Part shown: piece by piece, positions 1-9,502 of the stretch | Position numbering within the stretch: the stretch's first letter is position 1 | Layout: every line of letters begins with the position of its first letter | Assembly: GCF_004123905.1 (NCBI RefSeq) | Contig: NZ_MZXW01000016.1 | Coordinates: forward strand, 124,001-188,000 | DNA: 64,000 bases | Direction of reading: 5' to 3' | From: Bradyrhizobium betae | GTDB taxonomy: Bacteria; Pseudomonadota; Alphaproteobacteria; Rhizobiales; Xanthobacteraceae | Program-made: the position numbers and the translations under genes | The notes under the pieces: model-generated | Database searches by the model: none | Told to the model about the DNA's origin: nothing | The model's input: the letters and a program-made list of their open reading frames with translations, nothing else

Positions 1-263
1 TGGTCGCCGCAGCCTCCGGCCACAACGCCTATGCCACCGTCCAGGCATTCACCGGCAGCATCATCGGCCGGCTGATCGTGTTCGGCTACACTTGGGCGCT
101 GATGCACCATATGTTGAGCGGCATCCGGCACTTCGTGTGGGACCTTGGCTACGGCTTCAAGGCCAATGAGCGCGAGGCCCTGACCTGGGGCGCATTGATC
201 GGCGGCATCGTGCTGACGGTGCTGATCTGGATCATCGCCTACGCGATCGGAGGTGTACGATGA
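1..263 (+). CDS. sdhC: Succinate dehydrogenase cytochrome b556 subunit, 3' part
   Basis: C-terminal 86 residues of SdhC; the gene begins before the window and the reading frame enters at base 3. SdhC is one of the two membrane anchors of complex II and helps bind heme b and ubiquinone. The visible part holds the typical transmembrane stretch with the H-H-M-L-S-G-I-R-H pattern, where the paired histidines include the expected heme-ligand region, and a final membrane helix before the stop. Its TGA overlaps the next start codon by four bases (ATGA), so it is translationally coupled to sdhD. The identity is secured by the following sdhD, sdhA and sdhB. Nothing can be said about its start or promoter. 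Confidence 0.95.
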   Translation, partial: VAAASGHNAYATVQAFTGSIIGRLIVFGYTWALMHHMLSGIRHFVWDLGYGFKANEREALTWGALIGGIVLTVLIWIIAYAIGGVR

Positions 264-664
264 GCGCACCCGACACCCCGAAGCGCAGCATGCGCACGCC
301 GCTCGGCCGCGTCCGCAATCTCGGCGCCGCGCATTCCGGCACGTCCGATTTCTGGCGCCAGCGCATCACCGCCGTCGCGATGACCCTGCTGATGCTGCCG
401 GTGATCGTCATCGTCATGATGACGCTCGGCAGCAACCAGGCCGGCGCCAAGGTGATCCTCGGCTCGCTACCGATCGCGGTGATCATGCTCCTCTTCATCG
501 TCGCCAGCGCCTGGCACATGAAGATCGGCATGCAGGTCGTCATCGAGGACTACGTCCACAACGAGAAGCTGAAGCTCATCTCGGTCATGCTCAACAATTT
601 CTTCTCGATCGCCGTCGCGCTCGCCGCGACCTATGCGATCCTGAAACTTTCATCCGGAGTGTAA
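260..664 (+). CDS. sdhD: Succinate dehydrogenase hydrophobic membrane anchor subunit
   Basis: 134-residue second membrane anchor of complex II in the cytoplasmic membrane. A basic N-terminus (about 1-35) is followed by three hydrophobic helices (about 38-56, 65-84 and 108-128). The stretch W-H-M-K-I-G-M-Q near residue 95 carries the histidine usual for heme b and quinone-site residues in this family. The ATG overlaps the sdhC stop, and sdhA begins three bases after its stop, so the order sdhC-sdhD-sdhA-sdhB is a tight operon. Length and architecture match alphaproteobacterial SdhD. The call relies on topology and context because these anchors diverge strongly in sequence. Confidence 0.95.
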   Translation: MSAPDTPKRSMRTPLGRVRNLGAAHSGTSDFWRQRITAVAMTLLMLPVIVIVMMTLGSNQAGAKVILGSLPIAVIMLLFIVASAWHMKIGMQVVIEDYVHNEKLKLISVMLNNFFSIAVALAATYAILKLSSGV

Positions 665-667
665 GCC

Positions 668-2503
668 ATGGCCACAGCGACGAATGGCAAAGGCAACGGC
701 GCTCCCGCCACCAACGGCAAAGCCTATCCGATCGAAGACCACACCTATGACGTCGTCGTGGTTGGCGCCGGCGGCGCGGGCCTGCGCGCCACGGTCGGCT
801 GCAGCGAAGCCGGCCTGAAAACGGCCTGCATCACCAAGGTCTTTCCGACCCGCTCGCACACTGTCGCGGCACAGGGTGGCATCTCCGCCTCGCTCGGCAA
901 CATGCACAAGGACGACTGGCGCTGGCACATGTACGACACCGTGAAGGGGTCGGACTGGCTCGGTGACCAGGACGCGATCGAATACATGGTGCGCAACGCG
1001 CCCGAGGCGGTCTACGAGCTCGAGCATTGGGGCGTGCCGTTCTCGCGCACCGAGGACGGCAAGATCTACCAGCGTCCGTTCGGCGGCATGACCATGGACT
1101 ACGGCAAGGGCCAGGCGCAGCGCACCTGCGCCGCCGCCGACCGCACCGGCCACGCCATGCTGCACACGATGTACGGCCAGTCGCTGCGCCACGCGGCCGA
1201 ATTCTTCATCGAGTTCTTCGCCATCGATCTGATCATGGACGACCAGGGCACCTGCCGCGGCGTCATCGCGCTCAAGCTCGACGACGGCACGCTGCACCGG
1301 TTCCGCGCCCAGACCGTCATTTTGGCCACCGGCGGTTACGGCCGCGCCTACGCCTCCTGCACCTCGGCGCACACCTGCACCGGTGACGGCGGCGGCATGG
1401 TGCTGCGCGCGGGCCTGCCGATGCAGGACATGGAGTTCGTCCAGTTCCACCCGACCGGCATCTACGGCTCGGGCTGTCTCGTCACCGAGGGCGCACGCGG
1501 CGAAGGCGGCTATCTCGTCAACTCCGAGGGCGAGCGCTTCATGGAGCGCTACGCGCCGTCCGCAAAGGATCTGGCCTCGCGCGACGTCGTCTCGCGCGCG
1601 ATGACCATCGAGATCCGCGAAGGCCGCGGCGTCGGCAAGAAGAAGGACCACATCTTCCTGCATCTCGACCATCTCGATCCCGCGGTGCTGGCCGAGCGGC
1701 TGCCGGGCATCTCCGAATCCGCGAAGATCTTCGCCAATGTCGATGTGACGCGCGAGCCGATCCCGATCGTGCCGACCGTGCACTACAACATGGGCGGCAT
1801 CCCCACGAACTATCATGGCGAAGTGCTGACCAAGAAGGACGGCGACGATAACGCCATCATCCCGGGCCTGATGGCGATCGGCGAAGCGGCTTGCGTCTCC
1901 GTGCACGGCGCCAACCGCCTCGGCTCGAACTCGCTGATCGACCTCGTCGTGTTCGGCCGCGCTGCCGCGCTGCGTCTCGCCGAGAAGCTCACGCCGAACG
2001 CCAGCCAGCCCGAACTGCCGGCGAACTCGTCCGACCTCGCGCTGGGCCGCCTCGACCACTATCGCTACGCCTCCGGTGGCACACCGACCGCGAAGCTGCG
2101 CGAAGGCATGCAGCATGTGATGCAGAACAATTGCGCGGTGTTCCGCACCGGCGATATCCTGAGCGAAGGCCAGAATCTGATCGAGAAGGTCCACAGCGGC
2201 ATCACCGACATCGCGGTGTCCGACCGCTCGCTGGTATGGAATTCCGACCTGATCGAGACGCTGGAATTCGACAATCTGATCTCGCAGGCGGTGGTGACGA
2301 TGAACTCGGCCGCCAACCGCACCGAGAGCCGCGGCGCGCATGCCCGCGAGGACTTCTCCGAGCGCGACGACAAGAACTGGATGAAGCACACGCTGGCCTG
2401 GCTGGACGATGCCGGCAAGGTCAAGATCGAGTACCGCCCGGTTCACGACTACACCATGACCAACGACGTGCAGTACATCCCGCCCAAAGCGCGCGTGTAC
2501 TGA
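668..2503 (+). CDS. sdhA: Succinate dehydrogenase flavoprotein subunit
   Basis: 611-residue catalytic subunit of complex II, oxidising succinate to fumarate and passing electrons through covalently bound FAD to the SdhB iron-sulfur clusters. Visible features are the N-terminal dinucleotide-binding motif V-V-G-A-G-G-A-G (about 32-39), the [11 protein letters not shown] motif whose histidine carries the FAD, the substrate-binding H-P-T-G-I-Y-G-S-G region, and the C-terminal flavin-contacting [10 protein letters not shown] motif. Length is normal for the family and no key residue is missing. The N-terminus has about 15 extra Gly/Asn/Ala-rich residues before the conserved core. The gene lies inside the sdh operon, 25 bases upstream of sdhB. 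Confidence 0.98.
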   Translation: MATATNGKGNGAPATNGKAYPIEDHTYDVVVVGAGGAGLRATVGCSEAGLKTACITKVFPTRSHTVAAQGGISASLGNMHKDDWRWHMYDTVKGSDWLGDQDAIEYMVRNAPEAVYELEHWGVPFSRTEDGKIYQRPFGGMTMDYGKGQAQRTCAAADRTGHAMLHTMYGQSLRHAAEFFIEFFAIDLIMDDQGTCRGVIALKLDDGTLHRFRAQTVILATGGYGRAYASCTSAHTCTGDGGGMVLRAGLPMQDMEFVQFHPTGIYGSGCLVTEGARGEGGYLVNSEGERFMERYAPSAKDLASRDVVSRAMTIEIREGRGVGKKKDHIFLHLDHLDPAVLAERLPGISESAKIFANVDVTREPIPIVPTVHYNMGGIPTNYHGEVLTKKDGDDNAIIPGLMAIGEAACVSVHGANRLGSNSLIDLVVFGRAAALRLAEKLTPNASQPELPANSSDLALGRLDHYRYASGGTPTAKLREGMQHVMQNNCAVFRTGDILSEGQNLIEKVHSGITDIAVSDRSLVWNSDLIETLEFDNLISQAVVTMNSAANRTESRGAHAREDFSERDDKNWMKHTLAWLDDAGKVKIEYRPVHDYTMTNDVQYIPPKARVY

Positions 2504-2528
2504 GCGAACAGCGAAGGCCTGAATCGAA

Positions 2529-3311
2529 ATGGTTGAATTCGCACTTCCGAAGAACTCGAAAATCACCGGCGGCAAGACCTGGCCGAAGCCCGCGGGCGCG
2601 ACTGAAACGCGCGAATTCCGGGTCTACCGCTGGAACCCTGATGACGGCAAGAATCCGAGCGTCGACACCTATTACGTCGATACCCATGATTGCGGTCCGA
2701 TGGTGCTGGACGGCCTGATCTGGATCAAGAACAACATCGACCCGTCGCTGACGTTCCGCCGCTCCTGCCGCGAAGGCGTCTGCGGCTCCTGCGCCATGAA
2801 CATCGACGGCCAGAACACGCTGGCCTGCACCCGCTCGATGCACGACGTGAAGGACGGCGCCGTCAAGATCAATCCGCTGCCGCACCAGCCGGTGGTGAAG
2901 GACCTCGTCCCCGACCTCACCAATTTCTACGCGCAGTACGCCTCAATCGAGCCTTGGCTGAAGACGACCTCGCCGACGCCGCAAAAAGAGTGGAAGCAGA
3001 GCCACGAGGATCGCGAGAAGCTCGACGGCCTCTACGAGTGCATTCTCTGCGCCTGCTGCTCGACCTCGTGCCCAAGCTACTGGTGGAACAGCGACCGCTA
3101 TCTCGGTCCCGCCGCGCTGCTCCAGGCCAACCGCTGGGTCAAGGATTCCCGCGACGAGGCGACCGGCGAGCGGCTCGACAATCTCGAGGACCCGTTCCGC
3201 CTCTATCGCTGCCACACCATCATGAACTGCGCCAAGGCCTGCCCGAAGGGGTTGAACCCGGCCGAAGCCATCGCCGAGCTCAAGCTCAAGATGGTCGAGC
3301 GCCAGATCTAG
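2529..3311 (+). CDS. sdhB: Succinate dehydrogenase iron-sulfur subunit
   Basis: 260-residue electron-transfer subunit of complex II. The N-terminal plant-ferredoxin-like domain shows the [2Fe-2S] ligands in [10 protein letters not shown]. The C-terminal helical domain shows [12 protein letters not shown] and a later [12 protein letters not shown], which supply the [4Fe-4S] and [3Fe-4S] clusters. All expected cysteines are present and the length is typical. It is the last gene of the sdh operon, and a strong GC hairpin follows 21 bases after the stop. Confidence 0.98.
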   Translation: MVEFALPKNSKITGGKTWPKPAGATETREFRVYRWNPDDGKNPSVDTYYVDTHDCGPMVLDGLIWIKNNIDPSLTFRRSCREGVCGSCAMNIDGQNTLACTRSMHDVKDGAVKINPLPHQPVVKDLVPDLTNFYAQYASIEPWLKTTSPTPQKEWKQSHEDREKLDGLYECILCACCSTSCPSYWWNSDRYLGPAALLQANRWVKDSRDEATGERLDNLEDPFRLYRCHTIMNCAKACPKGLNPAEAIAELKLKMVERQI

Positions 3312-3332
3312 GGTCGCCATTCACGCCTCGAT

Positions 3333-3353
3333 CCCCGGCCCGAATGGCCGGGG
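3333..3353 (+). terminator. Hairpin closing the sdh operon
   Basis: Perfect inverted repeat with 8-base arms, CCCCGGCC and GGCCGGGG, around a 5-base loop, beginning 21 bases after the sdhB stop. Only a weak T run follows, so it may act as an RNA 3' end stabiliser or a poor intrinsic terminator rather than a strong one. Confidence 0.6.
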
Positions 3354-3505
3354 CATTCTACAGCCGGTACGGATTTTAGGAAATTTTTCTTCTGCTCCGT
3401 ACCACGCGCGAATCACCGGATTGCAACCTCCGGTTCCCGCCATAAGCCGCTTCCTTCCCGGCGCGAAATTCAAGTAAGCTCTCCGGTCGGGGGACCGGAG
3501 CGACC

Positions 3506-5644
3506 GTGCAGGGCGCGCAACGCAATTCGCTGAGACTGTTGCAGTGGATGATGGCTGCATCCCTGGCGCTTCCGATTGCGCTGTTCGGCATCGCTTCCAC
3601 GATCTCCTACACATCGACCAAAGACATTGCCGACCGCGAGATCGAGCGCACGCTCGATGTCGCGCATGAACACGCGCTCAAGGTGTTCGAAACCATCGAC
3701 CGCAGCCTTGCCGAGATCAACGAGGTGGTGCGCGGCCTTCCCGACGACATCATCCGCGCACGCGAGCCGGCGCTGCACCGCCGCCTGAAGCGCCTGACCG
3801 ATGCGCTGCCTCAGCTCAAATCGGCCTGGATCTTCGATGCCAGCGGAAGATCGCTGGTCAACAGTCTCGCCTCGCCGCCTCCGCAGCAGAGTTTTGCGGA
3901 CCGCGACTATTTCATTGCTCATGTCGACCAGAACGTCGGAAGTTTTATCGGGGCGTCGCTGACGCCGCGCCCGCCCTATCAGGGCGCGCGCTTCTTCGGC
4001 GTGAGCCGGCGCCGCGAGACCGACGACGGCAGCTTCATCGGCGTGATCCAGGCCTCGGTCCTGCCGGAATACTTTGAGAGCTTTTACGCCAGGATCGGCT
4101 CGGATCCCGGCAGCTTCTTCGCGATGGGACGCACCGACGGTGTGTTGCTCACCCATTTCCCCCGGCTCGACCGTGATCTTCGGCTCGATCCGACCGGGCC
4201 GGTCGGGCAGCAGATCGCCGCACACGCCGACCATGGCCTCATGACCGTCGCCTGGCCGTCGGACGGGATCGAGCGCCGCATCGGCTACAGGCGCGTCGCC
4301 GAGTATCCGATCTATATCAGCGCGGGCCTGGAGACCTCGGCCATTCGCGCACGCTGGTACGCGACCATCGGCCAGCATCTGGTGTTCGGCATTCCGGCCA
4401 CGGCGCTGCTGTTTCTGCTGCTGGCGTTCGCGTTCCGGCGCACCCAGCACCTCCAGCTTGAGGCTGCAAGGCGGCGTGAGGCCGAGGAGGCGCTCAAGCA
4501 CAGCCAGCGCCTGGAGGCGCTCGGGCAGCTCACCGGCGGCGTCGCGCACGATTTCAACAATCTGCTGACCGTGATCCGCGCCTCGGTCGATTTGTTGAAC
4601 CGGCCGCAGCTGACGGAGGAGCGGCGGCAACGCTACATCACCGCGATTGCGGACGCGGTCGCGCGCGCCGCCAGGCTGACCTCCCAGCTCCTCGCCTTTG
4701 CGCGGCGCCAGACCCTGAAACCCGAGGTGTTCGACGTCGGCGAGCGGGTGCAGTCGCTGCACGACATGCTCGCCACGCTGCTCGGACCGGCGATCGAGAT
4801 CACGATATGGCTGCCGGCGGAGCCCTGCCTCGTCAATGCCGATGCCAGCCAGTTCGAGACGGCGCTGATCAACATGGCGACCAATGCGCGCGATGCCATG
4901 CAAGGCATGGGAAAGATCGCCTTCAGGATCGAACCGGCAACGACCGTTCCGGACTCGCTGGCGCATCTCGTGTGCAGTCATGGCTTCATCAGTGTCGCCG
5001 TCAGTGATACCGGCATCGGCATTCCCGCCGCGCGGCTCGGGCGCATCTTCGAGCCGTTCTTCACCACCAAGCAGGTCGGCCACGGCACTGGCCTCGGCCT
5101 GTCTCAGGTGTTCGGCTTCGCCCGGCAGTCGGGCGGCGAGGTGACGGTCACGAGCGAAGTCGGACAGGGCAGCACGTTCTCGCTCTATCTGCCGCGCGTG
5201 CCGGCGGACCTGCTGCCGCAGCAGCAGGCGCCGAACACGGCACCCGCGGCGGCCGGCAGCGGCATGTCGGTGCTGGTGGTCGAGGACAATATCGAGCTCG
5301 CCAATTTCGCCGCCGATGGCCTCACCGAGCTCGGTTACAGCATCACGCTGGTCGACAATGCCAACGATGCGTTGGCGGAATTGGTTGTGGACTCGGATCG
5401 GTTCGACGTCGTGTTCTCGGACGTGGTGATGCCTGACATGACCGGGCTCGATCTCGCGCATGCGATCCGCGACCGCGGCATCGGTGTGCCGATCGTGCTG
5501 ACCACCGGCTACAGCGAGGCGCTGTCGCAGGAGGGAAGCCTTGGCTTCGATCTCGTGCAAAAGCCCTATTCGATCGAGGAATTGTCGCGCGTCCTCCACA
5601 AGGCGGCGCGGGTGCGCCGGCTGCGCCACGGCGCCGCCGAGTGA
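3506..5644 (+). CDS. Hybrid sensor histidine kinase with periplasmic Cache-type sensor and receiver
   Basis: 712 residues from a GTG start. Order: membrane helix about 15-38; periplasmic region about 40-285 with the look of a double Cache sensor (Y-F-I-A-H-V-D-Q and G-A-S-L-T-P-R type segments); second membrane helix about 292-315; a short coiled stretch; HisKA with L-T-G-G-V-A-H-D-F-N-N (H348 the likely phosphorylated residue); HATPase with N, G1 (D-T-G-I-G-I-P) and G2 (G-T-G-L-G-L-S) boxes; C-terminal receiver domain with acidic pair E-D-N, phospho-acceptor D639 (F-S-D-V-V-M-P) and the conserved lysine in Q-K-P-Y. No separate response regulator with an output domain lies beside it, so the target is unknown. 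It stands alone between sdh and an ABC exporter gene. Confidence 0.9.
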   Translation: MQGAQRNSLRLLQWMMAASLALPIALFGIASTISYTSTKDIADREIERTLDVAHEHALKVFETIDRSLAEINEVVRGLPDDIIRAREPALHRRLKRLTDALPQLKSAWIFDASGRSLVNSLASPPPQQSFADRDYFIAHVDQNVGSFIGASLTPRPPYQGARFFGVSRRRETDDGSFIGVIQASVLPEYFESFYARIGSDPGSFFAMGRTDGVLLTHFPRLDRDLRLDPTGPVGQQIAAHADHGLMTVAWPSDGIERRIGYRRVAEYPIYISAGLETSAIRARWYATIGQHLVFGIPATALLFLLLAFAFRRTQHLQLEAARRREAEEALKHSQRLEALGQLTGGVAHDFNNLLTVIRASVDLLNRPQLTEERRQRYITAIADAVARAARLTSQLLAFARRQTLKPEVFDVGERVQSLHDMLATLLGPAIEITIWLPAEPCLVNADASQFETALINMATNARDAMQGMGKIAFRIEPATTVPDSLAHLVCSHGFISVAVSDTGIGIPAARLGRIFEPFFTTKQVGHGTGLGLSQVFGFARQSGGEVTVTSEVGQGSTFSLYLPRVPADLLPQQQAPNTAPAAAGSGMSVLVVEDNIELANFAADGLTELGYSITLVDNANDALAELVVDSDRFDVVFSDVVMPDMTGLDLAHAIRDRGIGVPIVLTTGYSEALSQEGSLGFDLVQKPYSIEELSRVLHKAARVRRLRHGAAE

Positions 5645-5696
5645 TTCGGCATGGGAACCGAATGGAACCGTTTGATTTCCTTCGCGTTGTCCGCGC

Positions 5697-7655
5697 ATGA
5701 GCAAGCCGGCCGTAAAGCGCGAACAGGGCAGGAAGCGGCCCATCGTCGAGATCAAGGGTGAGAACGGCGATGAGGTCGCCCCGCCGCCGCCGGAGCTGGT
5801 CGAGCCCGATCCCGAACTCTCGCCCGAGGAGGCCGAGCAGGCCCGCAAGGACTACCTGCTGACGCGCTTCTGGATCAGCGCCCGCGGCTTCTGGGGCCGC
5901 AACGGCGACCGGCTGGCGTGGCTCTACTCGATCGGCCTCGGCGTACTGATCGTCCTCGCCGTGGCGTTCCAATACGGCATCAATGTCTGGAATCGCGCGA
6001 TCTTCGACGCGATCGAGACCCGTGATGCAGCCAGCGTGTTTCATCTCACCGCGGTGTTCTTCCCGCTCGCGATCGGCAGCATCGTGCTCGGCGTCGCGCA
6101 GGTGTTTGCGCGCATGGGCATCCAGCGGCGCTGGCGCGCCTGGCTGACGGCAAGCGTGCTGACGCGCTGGCTCAAGAACGGGCGCTACTACCAGCTCAAC
6201 CTCGTCGGCGGCGACCACAAGAATCCGGAATACCGGATCGCCGAGGACTTACGCATTGCAACGGACTCGCCGGTGGACTTCCTCGCCGGCGTCACCTCGG
6301 CCCTGCTGTCGGCCGCGACCTTCATCGTCGTGCTCTGGACCATCGGCGGTGCGCTGACCGTCACGCTCGGTGGCTCGACCATCACAATACCCGGCTTCCT
6401 CGTCATCGCCGCGGTGCTCTACGCCGCGATCGCATCGGGGTCGATCCTGACGATCGGCCGCCAGTTCGTGCAGGTCTCGGAGGACAAGAACCAGGCCGAG
6501 GCCGACTTCCGCTACACGCTGACGCGCGTGCGCGAGAACGGCGAGAGCATCGCGCTGCTCGGCGGCGAGGAGGAAGAGCGCGGCGGCATCGACCGCAATT
6601 TCACCGGCGTGCTGCGGCAATGGGCGCGGCTGGCCGGCCAGCACATGCGCACCACGCTGGTGTCGCAGGGTTCGAACCTCGTTGCGCCCGTGGTCCCTCT
6701 CTTGCTCTGCGCGCCAAAATTCCTCGACGGCAGCATGACGCTCGGACAGGTGATGCAGGCCGCCTCCGCCTTCACCATCGTGCAGAGCGCGTTCGGCTGG
6801 CTGGTCGACAATTATCCGCGGCTCGCCGACTGGAATGCCTGCGCCCGCCGCATCGCCTCGCTGATGATGTCGCTCGACGGGCTCGAGCGCGCCGAGCAGG
6901 GCGACGGAATCGGCCGCATCAAGCGCGGCGAGACCAGCAACGAGGCGATACTGGAGCTGAAGGATCTCTCCGTCACGCTCGACGACGGCACCGCCGTGGT
7001 CGGGGAGACCGAAGTCGTGGTCGAGCCGGGCGAGCGGCTGCTGGTCGCCGGCGAATCCGGCACCGGCAAGAGCACGCTGGTGCGCGCCATCGCCGGGCTC
7101 TGGCCATGGGGCGACGGCAGCGTCAATTTCCATCCGGACCGGCGGCTGTTCATGCTGCCGCAGCGGCCCTACGTGCCGTCCGGCAGCTTGCGCCGCGCGG
7201 TCGCCTATCCCGGCGCCGAGGACGACTGGACCGTCGAGGAGATCGGCGAAGCCCTGGACAAGGTCGGCCTCGACCATCTCAAGGAGAAGATCGAAGAAGA
7301 CGGGCCGTGGGATCAGACGCTGTCCGGCGGCGAGAAACAGCGTCTCGCCTTCGCAAGGCTGCTGCTGCACAGCCCCGACATCGTCGTGCTCGACGAGGCG
7401 ACCTCGGCGCTCGACGAGAAGAGCCAGGACAAGATGATGCAGATGGTCACCGACGAGCTGCCGAAGGCGACCATCGTCAGCGTCGCGCATCGCGTCGAGC
7501 TGGAAGCGTTCCACAGCCGCAAGATCGTGCTGGAGCGCCGCAAGGGCGGCGCAAAGCTCGTCAGTGACATCGACCTGATCCCGCGCAAGGGCAAGCGCAA
7601 GCTGCTCGGTCGCTTCCTGCGCCAGCGCAAGGCGGCGCCGAAGAAGGCGGCGTGA
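5697..7655 (+). CDS. ABC transporter, fused permease and ATPase, ABCD/SbmA-YddA-like
   Basis: 652-residue half-transporter. About 80 polar residues precede a six-helix membrane domain (about 80-400) of the ABC_membrane_2 type, related to peroxisomal ABCD and bacterial SbmA/BacA/YddA proteins. The ATPase domain follows: Walker A G-E-S-G-T-G-K-S at about 452-459, signature L-S-G-G-E-K-Q-R, Walker B I-V-V-L-D-E-A and a switch H in S-V-A-H-R. It would act as a homodimer in the inner membrane. Substrates of this family include fatty acyl compounds and peptides; nothing here identifies the cargo. A perfect palindrome directly follows the stop codon. The C-terminal 35 residues are unusually rich in Lys and Arg. 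Confidence 0.9.
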   Translation: MSKPAVKREQGRKRPIVEIKGENGDEVAPPPPELVEPDPELSPEEAEQARKDYLLTRFWISARGFWGRNGDRLAWLYSIGLGVLIVLAVAFQYGINVWNRAIFDAIETRDAASVFHLTAVFFPLAIGSIVLGVAQVFARMGIQRRWRAWLTASVLTRWLKNGRYYQLNLVGGDHKNPEYRIAEDLRIATDSPVDFLAGVTSALLSAATFIVVLWTIGGALTVTLGGSTITIPGFLVIAAVLYAAIASGSILTIGRQFVQVSEDKNQAEADFRYTLTRVRENGESIALLGGEEEERGGIDRNFTGVLRQWARLAGQHMRTTLVSQGSNLVAPVVPLLLCAPKFLDGSMTLGQVMQAASAFTIVQSAFGWLVDNYPRLADWNACARRIASLMMSLDGLERAEQGDGIGRIKRGETSNEAILELKDLSVTLDDGTAVVGETEVVVEPGERLLVAGESGTGKSTLVRAIAGLWPWGDGSVNFHPDRRLFMLPQRPYVPSGSLRRAVAYPGAEDDWTVEEIGEALDKVGLDHLKEKIEEDGPWDQTLSGGEKQRLAFARLLLHSPDIVVLDEATSALDEKSQDKMMQMVTDELPKATIVSVAHRVELEAFHSRKIVLERRKGGAKLVSDIDLIPRKGKRKLLGRFLRQRKAAPKKAA

Positions 7656-7656
7656 A

Positions 7657-7699
7657 GCCCGTAGCCCGGATCGAGCGCAGCGCAATCCGGGCTACGGGC
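7657..7699. repeat. Palindromic intergenic repeat, family E, intact copy
   Basis: Two perfect 15-base inverted arms (7657-7671 and 7685-7699) around a 13-base GC-rich loop, one base after the ABC transporter stop codon. The core gtagcccggat / atccgggctac is the same family as the degraded copy near 61094-61126. It can fold in RNA and may protect or end the upstream transcript. Its in-frame reading produces a false N-terminal extension of the next gene. Confidence 0.85.
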
Positions 7700-7735
7700 G
7701 TCTCGCGGCGATTGGAGTCCCTGGCAAAACCGGCT

Positions 7736-8593
7736 ATGCATGCGCCGTTTGCAACGAGGACCGCCTGCTTGACGCCCGACAACGCCCTTTCGTCCGCGCC
7801 GTTCGGTGCGTTTGCGCCGAACGCGGCACAGGCCGCGATCATTCGCCTCACGCAACAATTGGGGCTGAAGCGCGGCGCATTCCGGCCATGGATGTCGCGG
7901 CTGGTCAATTTGCTGCGCGGCGGTCCCCTTGACGTCCAGTATCAGGGCGCCTCGTTTCGGTTCTATCACCAGGGCAGTGCGACCGAGCGCGGCGCGCTGT
8001 TCAATCCCGACTACAATCTCGATGAGCTCGACTTCCTGCGCCAGCACACGCCAATGGGCGGCACGTTCGTCGATGTCGGTGCCAATGTCGGCACGTTTGC
8101 GCTGGTGATGGCGCGACGGGTCGGCCCCACAGGCAAGGTGGTCGCGATCGAGCCGCATCCGCTGACGTTCGGACGGCTCTCGTTCAACCATGCCGCATCG
8201 AACGCGACGCAGGTGCGGCTGATCCAGGCCGCCGCGGGCGACAGCGACGGTGAGCTGATGATCGAAAGCGGCGGCGGCAATCTCGGCGCCACCCACGTCG
8301 TCACCGGCACAGCCAGCACCGAGGCGATCAAGGTCCCGTCGCTGCGACTGACGCGCATTCTCGACGAGGCCGGCGTCGGCCAGGTCGATGCGCTCAAGAT
8401 CGACGTCGAGGGTTTTGAGGACCGCGTGCTGATCGGCTTCTTCCGCGATGCACCGCCATCGCTGTGGCCGCGCGCAGTCGTGATCGAGCATCTGTCACAA
8501 AACGAATGGCAGCAGGATTGTATCGCTGACATGGTCGCGCGCGGCTTTGCGATCGCGCGCAAGACGCGGAGCAATACGTTCCTGTCGCGCTGA
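7736..8593 (+). CDS. FkbM-family SAM-dependent methyltransferase
   Basis: 285 residues from the ATG at 7736. An in-frame GTG at 7652 overlaps the previous stop but would translate the palindromic repeat, so it is rejected. The protein carries the FkbM core: V-D-V-G-A-N-V-G-T-F-A (SAM-binding motif I), I-E-P-H-P (motif II acidic residue), and a later K-I-D-V-E-G-F-E-D motif typical of the family. FkbM enzymes O-methylate polyketides, sugars or other metabolites. No biosynthetic cluster surrounds this one, so the substrate is unknown; surface glycans are a common target in rhizobia. The first 55 residues are poorly conserved in character and Ala/Arg-rich. Confidence 0.85.
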   Translation: MHAPFATRTACLTPDNALSSAPFGAFAPNAAQAAIIRLTQQLGLKRGAFRPWMSRLVNLLRGGPLDVQYQGASFRFYHQGSATERGALFNPDYNLDELDFLRQHTPMGGTFVDVGANVGTFALVMARRVGPTGKVVAIEPHPLTFGRLSFNHAASNATQVRLIQAAAGDSDGELMIESGGGNLGATHVVTGTASTEAIKVPSLRLTRILDEAGVGQVDALKIDVEGFEDRVLIGFFRDAPPSLWPRAVVIEHLSQNEWQQDCIADMVARGFAIARKTRSNTFLSR

Positions 8594-8614
8594 CAACGAA
8601 CCACGGAGGTTGTG

Positions 8615-9001
8615 ATGATCGATCATCTGGGCTTTCCCGTCTCCGACTATGAGCGCGCCAAAGCGTTCTACGCCAAGGCGCTTGCGCCACTCGGCTACAG
8701 CCTGATCATGGAAGTGACGCAGGAGCAGACCGGCCACGACGCGGCCGCGGGTTTCGGCGCCGACGGCAAGCCGGACTTCTGGATCGGCGGCGAGGGCGCG
8801 CTGAACAAGCCGGTGCATGTCGCGATCCTCGCGAAAGACCGCGCGACCGTCGATGCGTTTTACAAGGCTGCGATAGCCGCCGGCGGTCGCGATAATGGCG
8901 GACCGGGCATCCGGGCGCATTATCACGTGAACTACTATGGCGCGTTCGTGCTCGATCCTGATGGCCACAACATCGAGGCCGTCTGTCACGCGCCGGAATA
9001 G
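8615..9001 (+). CDS. VOC-family (glyoxalase/dioxygenase fold) protein
   Basis: 128 residues. A ribosome binding site GGAGG at 8605-8609 sits five bases before the ATG at 8615; the GTG at 8612 would be too close, so the ATG is chosen. The sequence has the paired beta-alpha-beta-beta-beta modules of vicinal oxygen chelate proteins: M-I-D-H-L-G-F-P-V-S at the N-terminus, H-V-A-I-L-A-K in the middle, and Y-G-A-F-V-L-D-P-D-G-H-N-I-E-A-V at the end. The His near residue 4 and the C-terminal Glu match the usual metal-ligand positions. Members include glyoxalases and resistance proteins; the substrate cannot be read from sequence. It starts 21 bases after the FkbM gene and may be co-transcribed. Confidence 0.85.
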   Translation: MIDHLGFPVSDYERAKAFYAKALAPLGYSLIMEVTQEQTGHDAAAGFGADGKPDFWIGGEGALNKPVHVAILAKDRATVDAFYKAAIAAGGRDNGGPGIRAHYHVNYYGAFVLDPDGHNIEAVCHAPE

Positions 9002-9064
9002 AGCGAGCAGACGCGGAACATCGGCGCCGCATCATCGTTGTCGTTCTCCTGACAACCGATCTCG

Positions 9065-9316
9065 ATGATGCCGATGCCGATCGAACCGCCCGAGATTCCG
9101 CCGGCAACACCGGGGACTCCGACCGAGCCGCCGCCCGGAATTCCGCCGGGCAATCCGCAGCCTGAAATCACACCGCCGGTGCGCGAGCCCGGCTCGCCAC
9201 CACGGCCCGACGAATTGCCGGGCCGCATGCCTGAAGAGATTCCATCGCGCGGGCCGAATGGCCCGCTCACGCCAAATCCTGCGACGGACGCAATGCCGCC
9301 GCGAAATCATAGATGA
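9065..9316 (+). CDS. Small proline-rich hypothetical protein
   Basis: 83 residues, over one third proline, built from degenerate P-P-x-I-P-P and E-P-P-P steps with frequent Glu, no signal peptide, no membrane segment and no cysteine. Comparable short Pro/Glu-rich proteins occur in rhizobia and other proteobacteria as conserved unknowns (from memory, not checked). Start is uncertain between ATGs at 9065, 9068 and 9074, and no clear ribosome binding site is visible. A similarly long frame is open on the opposite strand because of the GC-rich composition, so the coding claim is moderate. The following 186 bases up to the next gene hold nothing I can name. Confidence 0.5.
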   Translation: MMPMPIEPPEIPPATPGTPTEPPPGIPPGNPQPEITPPVREPGSPPRPDELPGRMPEEIPSRGPNGPLTPNPATDAMPPRNHR

Positions 9317-9502
9317 GGCGAAGCATCACATGTGAGGCGATTGCAACCAGCGTCTGAATGCGCAATGAACGTTGCTAGAGTGACGTGATTTCCATGCAGA
9401 AATAAATCGGGCCGCGACTGCTTCGCCCGCCACAATCCGGCCTAACGCGTAGCTGCTCATCCCAACACTTTGTCAAAGAACCTTCCGGGGAAGTTGACCA
9501 CC

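Noticed and set aside
650..2575. Very long open frame antisense to sdhA
   Set aside because: High-GC codon bias of the real gene keeps the complementary frame open. It has no ribosome binding site, its composition is Arg/His/Asp-rich, and it matches no family.
3470..5848. 792-codon open frame antisense to the histidine kinase
   Set aside because: Same shadow effect; the sense strand has full kinase and receiver motifs.
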